In this document: piece by piece, positions 12,401 through 24,377 of the stretch
Layout of the letters: every line of letters begins with the position of its first letter
Position numbering within the stretch: the first letter of the stretch is position 1
Assembly: GCA_000328365.1 (NCBI GenBank)
Contig: KB308802.1
Coordinates: 47,976-111,975 of the forward strand
Direction: 5' to 3'
Source: Capitella teleta
Taxonomy: Eukaryota; Annelida; Polychaeta; Capitellidae
Length of the DNA: 64,000 nucleotides
Position numbers and translations under genes: made by a program
The notes under the pieces: model-generated
Told to the model about the DNA's origin: nothing
Databases searched by the model: none
Seen by the model: the letters and a program-made list of their open reading frames with translations, nothing else

Positions 12401-14896
12401 TCCAGCCGATTGCTGAGGTCTTTGAGCAAATCTTCGTTGAAGACTTGCAACTGAGGGAGGTATTTGAAGATCTGTCCTAAAACAGAGTTAGGAACCACTG
12501 AACCTCCAATTCGAGCTCCGTGTTGGTCGAGGGCTTTGCGGAAGTCCTTAAGAGTCAAAGGGGTCACCTTGAGGTCAATTTTAGATCGCGTAACTTACCT
12601 GGTTCAAGAGTTTGAGAATGGCGACAAAGCTCTTTTCCGAGGAGACGATTTCCGCCACTATGCAGTGGACCTTACGGAGACGACGAAGCTCAGACAACTG
12701 TGAAGAAAATTAGCGACGTTTTCAAGGTCAGATTAAGACAAACCGCTGAATCTTACATGATTGAAACATTTATAAATGTCGATACTACTAAAGTACTTCT
12801 CATATTTCCAGAGAGATTAAAATCAGCTTTAGATGGAAGTAAATCAAACCTTGTTCGCTGACCAATCAAACCCTGGCTTCACCGCACAATACGATTACAT
12901 CAAAATGAACTCCAGTATTTCCACACTCAGAACAAATCAACGAGCACTGCTCACCTGTTTGACCCTTTTCTCTCTCTCTTCGTCATCAGAATCAGATGGA
13001 CAGACGCTTGAGACAGAGGACGACTGGCTCTTTGGCGGAACGCAAGGAGCATCAGCGTCGTAATTCATGTAAACATTGTTGTTATCAGGACGTTCGGGGG
13101 CTTCGTCCAGACACGGGATGCTGCCGTAGGAATCGTGCAACTCAGAAATCTGAAGCGTGTGGCCGTCGTCCGGGTAAACATAGCTATCGGATGAACTGCT
13201 GGCGACGCTTGATCTGGCGTCATCATCACCTGAATGAACAGAGGCGGGGGTCAGGGTGTGGCGTTGCTCGGCAACCGAGTTTGATTCAGTTTCCGATTCG
13301 GAATCAGTCTCCTGGCCGGGAATGATGTAAATGTTTTCGTTGTCGTCATGGTAATTCGGATCGGGGGTACTGATTTTACGGGGAGGGAGAGGGGGCGGGG
13401 TTTCAATCTTAATAACGGGGGGAGGGAGGTCTGTGTCGCTGCATTCCGAGTAAATGTTTTCTACCCCGTCTTCCGTTTTCGTCACGGGGGAATGGTGCTC
13501 GCGGTTGCTCTCCGCACGCGGTCGACCGCCTGGGAGGGTCCCCGATTCCCGCGGTGGGAGGCAGCTCTTGCTGCGATACAACTTAGCGCCACCGTCTTCT
13601 GACTCAACAGAGTTGAGCATCTCTTTCAATTCGTCATCCACCTCGTAATAAAACACACTTGAGTATCTCGATCCAGTTCGCTTGCGATTTTTCTCCACTG
13701 AATCTCGTTTCCTGAACACAGCTTCGTACATGTTGTTAAGTTTGTCGGCTAAACTCTTCTGTTTCTTCTTCTTCCTCTTCTCGGGATTGTCCTCTTCCTC
13801 GTCACTTGGGACGTCCACGTAGGAGTACTCTGCGTCGTCAGCTGCGACTGACGGACGAGCGTTCAAGTATCCGTCTGCGTCATATTTCGGCGTTTTGTCC
13901 TCGTAGAAAATCTCTTCGTTTGTGCCGTAGATCGGCGGAACCACGACGTCAAGTTTATCAAAAGTTTGCTCTGGAAGAGGAGGATGAGGGGGAGGCTGCT
14001 TAGGGATGCTGGAGGCACTCCCATCTCCCTCACGCACCTCAAACGTCTCGTACGTTGGCTCGTCATCACAGACCACTGACACCGGCGCCTGCGACAAACG
14101 CTTCAGTTTTTTAGTCCGCAGAGGTTTGGTAGGCAACGGAGAAGAATGAACCGAGTCACTTGACAACACTTTGGGTGAATCTGATTTCGCTGACTGTGCT
14201 GCATCATCACTGGCTTCTATATTTGGGACGTTTGCTGCTCGACTAGATTCTTCTTCTGCGCTGTTTGATTCGCTGGTTTTTGATTCAATTCCGTTTGATT
14301 TCCCGACAGTTTTGATCGATCGTGCAACTGGGGTTGGCGTGTGGGTTTTCTTGGACAGAGTCTTCCGAACGGCTGGTTTCGGTCGGACTTTTGGGGGTGT
14401 GTCGGGCTTTGAGGAGGGTTTCTTCAGGTCTACGGGGGAAGGGGGGAGGGAGAAATAATAAAAATAATAAAAATAATAAAAATAATAAACGGGAGTGCAT
14501 GCTAACTAATTATTATGGAACACAAAAAAACGGAAAACTAAAAGAAATTTGAATAAACTGGGAGGAAATGGAAGAGGTATAGATATGAAATGCAAAATAC
14601 CTGAAAATACAGACGAAGTATTTGAAGTTGGGCGGAATTCCCCGCTGATGACGGATTTCATGGATTCATCGTTTGATGAAATCGATTGCGTAGATGGCCG
14701 TGGTTTCGGAGCGATCACCGGCTTTCTTGAAAAAGTTACTGTTTAAAAACCACATGGGATGAAAAAAATGACGTACGGTTTCAACGGTGGTTTAGTCTTC
14801 GGAGGGGGCGGCTTAGAATCTGAAATAGAAAGAAAATAATTAATTCCTCAAAATTACAACAAGCTAAATAGTAAACATACCTGTATTTGATTCCAT
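9500..14896 (-). CDS. FGD-like: FYVE, RhoGEF and PH domain-containing protein (FGD family)
   Basis: About 1,146 residues in 22 exons. The first are 14881-14896, 14777-14819, 14601-14725 and a large 12955-14429 exon; the last are 9813-9910 and 9500-9536. All phases agree. The N-terminal ~550 residues are disordered, with Pro-rich SH3-ligand-like [12 protein letters not shown] and acidic/Ser stretches. The DH domain spans about 560-765 ([20 protein letters not shown] through [15 protein letters not shown]). PH1 spans about 785-880. The FYVE finger is about 915-978, with the hallmark [13 protein letters not shown] and RVC motifs that bind phosphatidylinositol-3-phosphate. PH2 is about 1050-1145 ([20 protein letters not shown]). 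FGD proteins activate Cdc42 and shape actin and endosomes. Domain order is exactly that of FGD1-6; the long N-terminus suggests FGD5/6-like, but the paralogue is not certain. Confidence 0.94.
11361..11417. promoter_or_regulatory. very short FGD intron packed with AGGTCA half-sites
   Basis: This 57-base intron contains AGGTCATGACCA (11375-11386), an almost perfect zero-spaced inverted pair of nuclear-receptor half-sites. Several further TGACCT/AGGTCA hexamers flank it. Function is unproven; similar hexamer clusters occur in other introns of the window. Confidence 0.25.
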
Positions 14897-16470
14897 TTTG
14901 TTTGTTATGCTTGAAACCTGAAGATGAAGAAAATAATACATGAAATATGTACGGGAAAAAAAAAATATATATCCTCGCCAGGAAGCAAGTGACTACGATC
15001 GTTTGATTTGTTTCAACCCAATTGCTACACATGAGCTTATCGTCATATACTTTAATCCCTTATCTATCTTATCAGTTGTAAGAATTTTTTATGCACAAAA
15101 TAATCTACAGCTGAAAAAACAAACAATGCGGAATAAAATTAAACAAATAGTACAATGCCGCAAGTTCTGAGAAATATTGATTTATATTTTTTGGCTTACC
15201 TATAGATATGAGAATAGATCTACGCTATCATTGATTTCACAAATTCACATAGATGAATATAAACTGATAAAGACAAAGCACTCTAGTGAATATAGTCTCT
15301 CTACAAAATGACGGCTACAAAACTATCACACAAATTACTTGCGAGATTCTACGTAGCCTAGCGTTAAAATTGGCAGCATTGAAAGCTTTAGTGTGTTTTG
15401 GTGTATTTTCATGTACCGGTATATTGAAGACGGGAATTAAATTTATAGATGATAAGTCAGTGTCTTCATCACGCATAAGTTGCATCCCGTTGGGAGTGCA
15501 TTCTTCAAGATCAGTCCGTCATAAAAAAATAAATAAAAAAATAAAACATTCAAAGAAAGGACTCAAATCATACTAATAGGAAGTTAAATTCAGTACACTG
15601 GAAGATTGTTTGCATTTCAATGATTATGCAATCTGTTGCTTAAACCTCTTTCATTGGCAGCTTTATTGTGTTCAAGTGCACTCAACAGTCAACCTATAAA
15701 TAGACATGCTGTGTCCTGTAACTTAATACACAGTACTGTCACATACTTATTGTAAGGTGATGCTATCATTTCAATACTTAATACTCTCTTCTTAGATTTA
15801 GTTACATTCAGGATTTCAGCTATTTTAACAAGGATTTGCTTCAACAATTATTGAAAGTTTTGATTTAAAAAGTTTCATGTTTCTTGCTAAGCAGCATTCT
15901 CCGTTTAGGTCACCCGTTCAATATTCTGATGCAATGTCGAATTTCAAGAGACCATCGCAATCACTTGGAGTTATAAGAGTCTTTGAGATATAGTAACATG
16001 GATCAAACATGGAAAAAAGTTAAAAAATTGAGTCGCCATGATGACGAGTGTACGTGCAGAGACGAAATGATGACCCAACACTGCCCCCCCCCCTTCCACC
16101 GCTCATTAAAATACAAAGTATCCATTCCCCTTGGAAGTCCTGTGTGCCTTTCATATTTTCTCTGATATTGCCGATTTAAAAAGTATCACAAACGCTTTGT
16201 AGATTTCTGTAATCGTTGCATGTCTTTAAACAATGCAGACCACAAACGAAGGCATTGAATGTGGCTGTGCATCTTTGTTTTGATGCCTATTGCAAGCATA
16301 AAAAGGTGTGAATGACGCTGATTGGACGCTCCAAGTTGAGTTAATTAGTTGAGACAGCTTTATCCAATCACAGGCAAAGTTTCTCTAGCATTCAACTATG
16401 CATGAAAATTTGTTATATTTGAGTTAACTTTGACATAAAGGTATCTAAAGTTTTCCACGGGGACAGAAAA
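14897..16470. other. intergenic, upstream of FGD; nothing recognisable
   Basis: The stretch is AT-rich with only short ORFs. The part next to 14896 should contain the FGD 5' untranslated exon and promoter, but no clear motif stands out. Confidence 0.4.
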
Positions 16471-16477
16471 TGAATTC

Positions 16478-17540
16478 AAACTATAGAGCTTTTCGAGTTA
16501 TAGGAGTTTGACATATCGCTACAAAACCCAATGTTCGGGTATAGGGAGGAACTCTGAGATTCGAAATGGCTTCGAGCTATAGAGCAATTTGAGTTATGGG
16601 AGTTTGACATATCAAGATTATACTGTATATGATTCTNNNNNNNNNNNNNNNNNNNNNNNNNNNNNNNNNNNNNNNNNNNNNNNNNNNNNNNNNNNNNNNN
16701 NNNNNNNNNNNNNNNNNNNNNNNNNNNNNNNNNNNNNNNNNNNNNNNNNNNNNNNNNNNNNNNNNNNNNNNNNNNNNNNNNNNNNNNNNNNNNNNNNNNN
16801 NNNNNNNNNNNNNNNNNNNNNNNNNNNNNNNNNNNNNNNNNNNNNNNNNNNNNNNNNNNNNNNNNNNNNNNNNNNNNNNNNNNNNNNNNNNNNNNNNNNN
16901 NNNNNNNNNNNNNNNNNNNNNNNNNNNNNNNNNNNNNNNNNNNNNNNNNNNNNNNNNNNNNNNNNNNNNNNNNNNNNNNNNNNNNNNNNNNNNNNNNNNN
17001 NNNNNNNNNNNNNNNNNNNNNNNNNNNNNNNNNNNNNNNNNNNNNNNNNNNNNNNNNNNNNNNNNNNNNNNNNNNNNNNNNNNNNNNNNNNNNNNNNNNN
17101 NNNNNNNNNNNNNNNNNNNNNNNNNNNNNNNNNNNNNNNNNNNNNNNNNNNNNNNNNNNNNNNNNNNNNNNNNNNNNNNNNNNNNNNNNNNNNNNNNNNN
17201 NNNNNNNNNNNNNNNNNNNNNNNNNNNNNNNNNNNNNNNNNNNNNNNNNNNNNNNNNNNNNNNNNNNNNNNNNNNNNNNNNNNNNNNNNNNNNNNNNNNN
17301 NNNNNNNNNNNNNNNNNNNNNNNNNNNNNNNNNNAGCACAAAGTGCACGTTACTGTCGTTCCGTCTTGGGCGTATAATCTGCGACTCGTGAANTTGGGGG
17401 AAAATACTTAAAATAGATTGCGCTGATAAGGAATTCACCTCTGTGAAATCGACAGGCAAGCAAGCTGTCTGCATGTGCGATACCTCTTGAAACTCATTCT
17501 GAACGTTTTGATAAAAGAAATGTACAAGAAGCAAGAAGGA
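16478..17540. mobile_element. possible pogo/Tigger-like DNA transposon or repeat around the assembly gap
   Basis: Left of the gap two ~95-base units (starting near 16480 and 16572) share 'gagttat(a/g)ggagtttgac' and 'ctatagagc' motifs. These resemble the TIR style of Tigger-type elements. Right of the gap a minus-strand open frame (about 17534-17341) reads FYQNVQNEFQEVSHMQTAC and runs into the N's. A missing repeated middle would explain the gap. The family assignment is only a resemblance. Confidence 0.3.
16637..17334. other. assembly gap (698 N)
   Basis: A run of N; a further single N stands at 17393. All apparent ORFs crossing it are artefacts. Confidence 0.99.
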
Positions 17541-17674
17541 TGACAGCAGTAGGTCAAGGTTGATTGTCTTTAACTACTGCAGGCAGAGCGTGGCTTTTGC
17601 GCTCACAGCGTGTGCCAGGCGCTGGGGCATTACGCTGCAGGTGCATGCTCCCGTGTTTGGGCATAAATATCCGT

Positions 17675-17760
17675 GTCCGTATCCGTATCCGTCGGATATT
17701 AGTAACACGGATATCCGTTATCCGTGTATCCGTGTTTAAGCAATATCCGCCCAGCCCTAG
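17675..17760 (-). mobile_element. hAT-like terminal fragment with CCGTATCCGTATCC subrepeats
   Basis: On the minus strand the end reads CTAGGGCTGGGCGGATATTG, typical of hAT-superfamily and hAT-MITE termini (CAGGGSTGGGC). It is followed by repeated 'ccgtatccgt'/'ggatatccgt' hexamer-like units. The opposite end was not located. Confidence 0.45.
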
Positions 17761-18762
17761 TTAAGTACATGGTTAAATAAAGTCAACTAGCTATGTACTT
17801 TCGAACTGACCGTTCACAAGGTCAGACTCCTAATTGGATCTTGGTACATACAATAAGTGAATAACATTAACAGTGACAACTGAAGTGGCGGACAATTACA
17901 ATAGCCTAGACTAGGTTGGTGGCATAATTTAATTACTAATTGTCCAGTGGAACATCACAAAAATTCAAAAGAATTGAAACATCTGAATAGATTATGATGA
18001 ATGATTACCTGTATTATACAGTATATCCGTGTAACGGTGTATACAGTTTAGTCTAGTATAGAATAGACCTATACATAATCATGATAACTTATAATACTAG
18101 TTTTAGAGGCATGATGATGATAAGTCTAGAATCACGCATGGGTGCAACGTCGGCCACGATTTGAGCCGATTCTATGACACTTTCATTCAGAGACTAAGAT
18201 TAAACGTGACCAACTTTTTTTCTTCTTCCTCGAGTAAATATTAGTGAATATAAATAGCCTCAATTAGGATCAGTAGCTGTGACGAGCGGCTGTAAGAAGC
18301 AGTAAATATTCACAAAATTAATGCAAAAAGAAAAATGGAGCATAACAAGTTCAAACACACTGATCGGAGCTTAAGTTCTTGACTATCCAACCGCAAAACA
18401 ACGACGATCACTCTCTAATGTCCATATTTCGAGGGGAAATCCCAGAATTTTCGTCAACAAACCATCAACACTGTCTCCTCCTCCATATGACCCGATGACT
18501 CAACTTTAAAACTTCCGTGTCAAAGGTCAATTACATATGCATCTCATTAAAATGGAATTCCGTTCGTGGTGTTTATTTTTAGAATAAAGGGGATTCCCCA
18601 AGGCATCTTGAAATTGCCGTAAATCGCCTATACAAACGAAACTATCGGTTTTGTTTTGTGTTTCTCGAGTAAAATCCGATCGACCCATTTGTGACAGTTC
18701 TTGACCAAGCGTGATTTTCTTCATAATTGTCGAAGTTTGGACGTTAATTCAATCAAATCACC
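17761..18762. other. intergenic region and likely NAA10 promoter; divergent 65-codon ORF
   Basis: No known gene is seen. A minus-strand ORF (18724-18527) begins MKKITLGQELSQMGRSDF and starts only 38 bases from the NAA10 start, in head-to-head orientation. It may be an antisense or divergent transcript, or chance. Confidence 0.3.
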
Positions 18763-20484
<1,722 letters not shown>

Positions 20485-20554
20485 AATATTGCTGGTGTCA
20501 AAAACAAGTGCTATGCATGAACCTCCTTGAATGGGGTTTTCATCTGCAGGATCG

Positions 20555-22914
20555 TTATTTATCGATTCCTCCGTATTTCACGCATCGGAGGTCCGAGGGC
20601 CATGTGTTGAGGTCATTGTGGTAACCGACGTTTGATCTTTTCTCTTGGCGAATACTGCTGAAGACGGCATTCTTGTTGTCCGTTGCACAGCAATTGCAAT
20701 CCATGCACAAACGGAGTTTCTTCAGCAGATGTCCTGGCCAGAAAGCGTTATCATCAGATGGACCATGCATCTGGTCATACTTGCGACTCAAATCTCTGCA
20801 GAATTAAATCATCTTCATGATGACTGAGTCATAAAATAATGACTTACCGTGTGAGTCTTTCGTATTCTTCGTAGGTTAACCAGCAGTTGACCTGACGAGA
20901 GATGATCGCTTTCCCTGTGGATAAATGCATCTTGAATCGACGCGGGACCTTAGTTCTTGCGCTCGGATAAGACCCTGGTCCATACAGGTCCTTGTAATCC
21001 TTGCGGTGTTTCTCAATTTTCTGTTTCATTTTCTTTGGTGAGTCTGCTTTGGGAGAACTTGCAGTTGGGGTAGTTGATGACCTAGATGCAAATTTAGACG
21101 AGTAAAGCTTCTGCGACGGTTGTCGGACTTTCCCCATGATTTGTGAGCGAGGGTTATCCGGAGGGTAGAGGAGCGCTGGGAAAAGGAACTTTTATGTTTT
21201 TTAATTATTGCTTACAACAAATCGGAACCTTTCTTGAGAAGCGGTTCAGAGAGTGGGACGTTGTTTTCGCGACACAAACCGCAGATTTCTTCGTATTCCT
21301 GCAGTTTCAACTGACGAAATTTGTTAACAAGTTTTCCTGTTTCGCCATCGAGGGTCGAAAGCCGACAATGATCGTCGATCGCTTTGTCTCCCGTCACGAT
21401 TGTTTTGCTTTTTTCCAGATCAGGTCTTCGTTTCTCACCCGAGTTCAAGTAGTAAAATTTGGCAGAATTCTGTCAACGGAAAAATAGATCAACTCAACAA
21501 GCAAGCAACAAGAACCTCTTTCGCTTTTTGTCGTGAGTTGTATCGCGCAAGAGTTTCACGATCTCTCTTTCGTACATCAACCATCGCTTCTTCGGACGAT
21601 AGAATCCTCTGCTCGGGTCGAAGGTCGTTCTCGGGAAGATCTAAATACTGAGATCCGGATCCGGAAGAAACCGCGCTCACAGCCGATTTGACACGCATGG
21701 GTGACACGTCGCCCGTAACTGTGCTTACGCCACTCTTGGTGCGAGATTTAGCGGAGGAAGATTTGAGGGGAGAAAGAGAAGCTCTGCTGGCGCAGTCAGT
21801 GAAATCGGCTTCCTCAAAGGTTTCATGCAGCGTTTCTGAATAAAAGACAATTATAATTAAATATTTGCAAAATTAGAACTCACTTGGATTGGCCAGCATT
21901 CCCCGTTTTGTTTCCCTTTTCTCAATCTTCCATAATCCCATTCCAGTCGCCAGTTCCCTGTAATCTAATTCGTTGTCCAAGTCTGAGTCAAGAGACAGAA
22001 TCAGATCTTCGAGGAGAACGTCAGAAATCGGAATTCCTGCCTGCGAGAAAGAGTTTGATTCGATAAAAGGTTCAACGAGTGCTTAGGATTAATTACCCGT
22101 TGAATCGTGTCACGGAATTCATCGCGCGAAATGACCCAGTTTTTGTTTTTGTCGACCCTTGCAAATAAGTCGATCAATCGCATTCTCTTCTCTCGCAGAT
22201 AACGTTCGATTATACGGATACCCAAAGGGCTGGGTCTCTGTACGACGGGCGATTGCGTCCCTATGTGTGTCTCAATCGGAGGGTCAACTTTAGGCTGAAG
22301 CATATCCCAGTTTATATAAAAACAATAAAAAATAAAACCATACTACTCACCGGAGGAGATGGCGGAACAACTGTGCGATCTGCGATGAACTTTTCAAGGA
22401 CTCTTTTCTCGAGATTCGTACGATCAGGTTTATTAGCCAGCCATTGTTCATCGATTCCGATTGAATCGATATTTTGCCTAAACGCCCTTCTCTCTTGCAT
22501 CCACTTGCTGTGTGCGTCTAACTTCTCCTTTTCCTCTTTCACTCGCAATTCTGTGCTGGACGGTTTCTTTGGGGGAGGGCACTGAGGCTTCAAAGCAGAC
22601 GTCAACTGAATTGGAGGTCGTTCAACTGTGTCCAAATCTGAGTCAGGTTGAATCATGGATGCTATGATTCTTCTCTTGCGGCTCACAGGGGCTCCCCATA
22701 TCTTGGCTGCCGTCTTGAATATTTTAGTTCGACGCAGATCCGGTTGTTTGAATAGCTTGAGTTGTTCTTCGATCGGAAGGTGATTGTAGCGGTTTGGATC
22801 AAAGAGCCATTCTAAATTATACTCAGACCAAGAGGTCCATGAGTCGTCTGATTTTGCTGATCCAAGGCGTTCGCCATCCTTGGAGTCTGCGGGAAGCGAT
22901 GGCTCTGGAGCCAT
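20555..22914 (-). CDS. EFCAB12-like: EF-hand protein, possibly EFCAB12
   Basis: About 680 residues, in exons 22914-22351, 22294-22097, 22040-21884, 21835-21516, 21469-21216, 21175-20848 and 20795-20555. Two EF-hands are visible. The first has loop DKNKNWVISRDEF after LREKRMRLIDLFARV. The second has a perfect loop DSDLDNELDYRE followed by LATGMGLW. Other blocks include LEWLFDPNRYNHLPIEEQLK near the N-terminus and FWPGHLLKKLRLCMD near the C-terminus, which I associate loosely with EFCAB12 or cilia-type EF-hand proteins. Splicing from 21216 to 21175 is out of phase with the strong GTAAGC donor. A weaker GTTCCG donor 13 bases upstream restores phase, or one base is wrong. Start is the ATG at 22914. 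Calcium binding is likely; the cellular role is unknown. Confidence 0.72.
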
Positions 22915-23244
22915 GCTGAGGGGCAAAGGTCACGCCGTCAGATCAACAATGGGCCGCATTTACTGAAGAGAAATCAACGTAACCAGTTTTAACAGTTGAT
23001 GGGATCCAGTTGCTGTGCTTGCTGCTATAAATAGTTTAGCGCTAGTGTGTGTCTTTAGCTAGTGTATTTACATAATTCAATCAATACTTGGTTCGAAAGA
23101 AGGTGCGGTGTGTGGTTATCAGGGAGTGTGCATTTAACTGAGACTATGCTTATGCTAATGGTTATTTTACTGCTTAGCTTATTATTATTTAATTATTTAA
23201 TTGTTTCACTATTCCTATAATTAACATTGTTGTTATAATGGCAT

Positions 23245-23386
23245 TACTGTAGAACAGGAAATTTCCGCGGACTGCAATTTTCGTGGTTTTATGGTCAAGC
23301 GTATAGGGTCATAGTATAAGACCACCCAGAAACATTTCGCAAATATAGCGGAAATTTCCGGAGTGAAAATTTTCTGTTTTACAGTA
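23245..23386. mobile_element. 142-bp MITE with TIRs TACTGTAGAACAG / CTGTTTTACAGTA
   Basis: The ends are TACTGTAGAACAGGAAATTT and its imperfect inverted copy AAAATTTTCTGTTTTACAGTA (last 20 bases). The interior has GGAAATTTCC-type palindromic pieces. It has no coding capacity and a related copy lies at 370-491. TA-flanked insertion suggests a Tc1/mariner-type mobiliser, which is inference. Confidence 0.6.
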
Positions 23387-24255
23387 TCAAGGGAGGATTA
23401 CCAAATCATAAATAAAATATAAAACAAACAATTACAATCATTAAATCACTACAATTAGTAATTAGTAAGAAATAAATATGTTCATTAATTATAATTCATT
23501 ATTCATACAATAAATTGCTACACATGCACATGAACTCATGATCATGAAGTGAAATAAAAATGATTGAAACATATTACTTTTCTTGTCCTTATTTAGTTAT
23601 TATAATCATTGGGTTTATAAAATTAAAATAGTATTAATTGTAATTAGTATACACAAATCATTCACCTTTCAAGTGCCTAGTGAAGTGGAACGAATTTAGT
23701 CAATATGACTATATCAATATATGGTCAATACATCACACGAGCTAGTAAATGCTATCAATAATCAAGTTAATCGACTATTACTATTAGTAAAATTAGTATT
23801 AATTATTTAATATTATAATTATGAACTAAATCAATATTGAAGGAGCATTTTCAATAACTTATCGATGGATCGGAATGACGTTAGACATTCACACTACCAG
23901 AGTGAATTCAAGAAGCTAATTCTAATGTTTGCGAGCGGTAAAAAAAGAGAACAGCACGCAAATATGAGGTTAATTGCACATACCATCATGCATTTGTTGT
24001 TGCTATAGAACACAATGTCGCGGATGACTGAACTTTATACACTAGACATCTCGACCCATTGGGTGTGAAAAGTTTGGTACCAAACTGTCACAAGTATTTT
24101 TACCCTTAAGTTTTTACGACATTAACTAAAATACATTGAAAAAAAATAATATTTGTATTAATGTTATCTTACACATATAATACATACAAAAATTAACTTT
24201 TTTAGATTTAAAACTCATACTTTTTTTAAGTTAATGTCGCAAAAATATCCATACG

Positions 24256-24285
24256 GGTCACGTGACCACATACTTCAACATGGCG
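24256..24285 (+). promoter_or_regulatory. putative BICD promoter elements: CLEAR/E-box palindrome and ATGGCG
   Basis: GGTCACGTGACC (24256-24267) is a perfect palindromic E-box matching the GTCACGTGAC CLEAR motif bound by TFEB/MITF-type factors. AACATGGCG (24277-24285) is a YY1-like core. Both lie about 95-120 bases upstream of the BICD start. Confidence 0.4.
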
Positions 24286-24377
24286 ATTCTCGGTTGATTG
24301 ATTTTCCATTTCCTCTTGTCAAACAGGAATTTCGTCCTTATCTTCGTAGTGTTCTATTCCAAGCGTTCACCGTCAGT

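Larger units (their letters stand above)
22915..24377. other. head-to-head intergenic region between the EF-hand gene and BICD
   Basis: AT-rich with no gene. It contains the inverted-repeat element at 23245-23386 and promoter-like motifs close to BICD (24256-24285). Confidence 0.5.

Noticed and set aside
16476-17534. ORFs of 250-350 codons on both strands
   Set aside because: They consist almost wholly of X from the 698-base N run; only short real ends remain.
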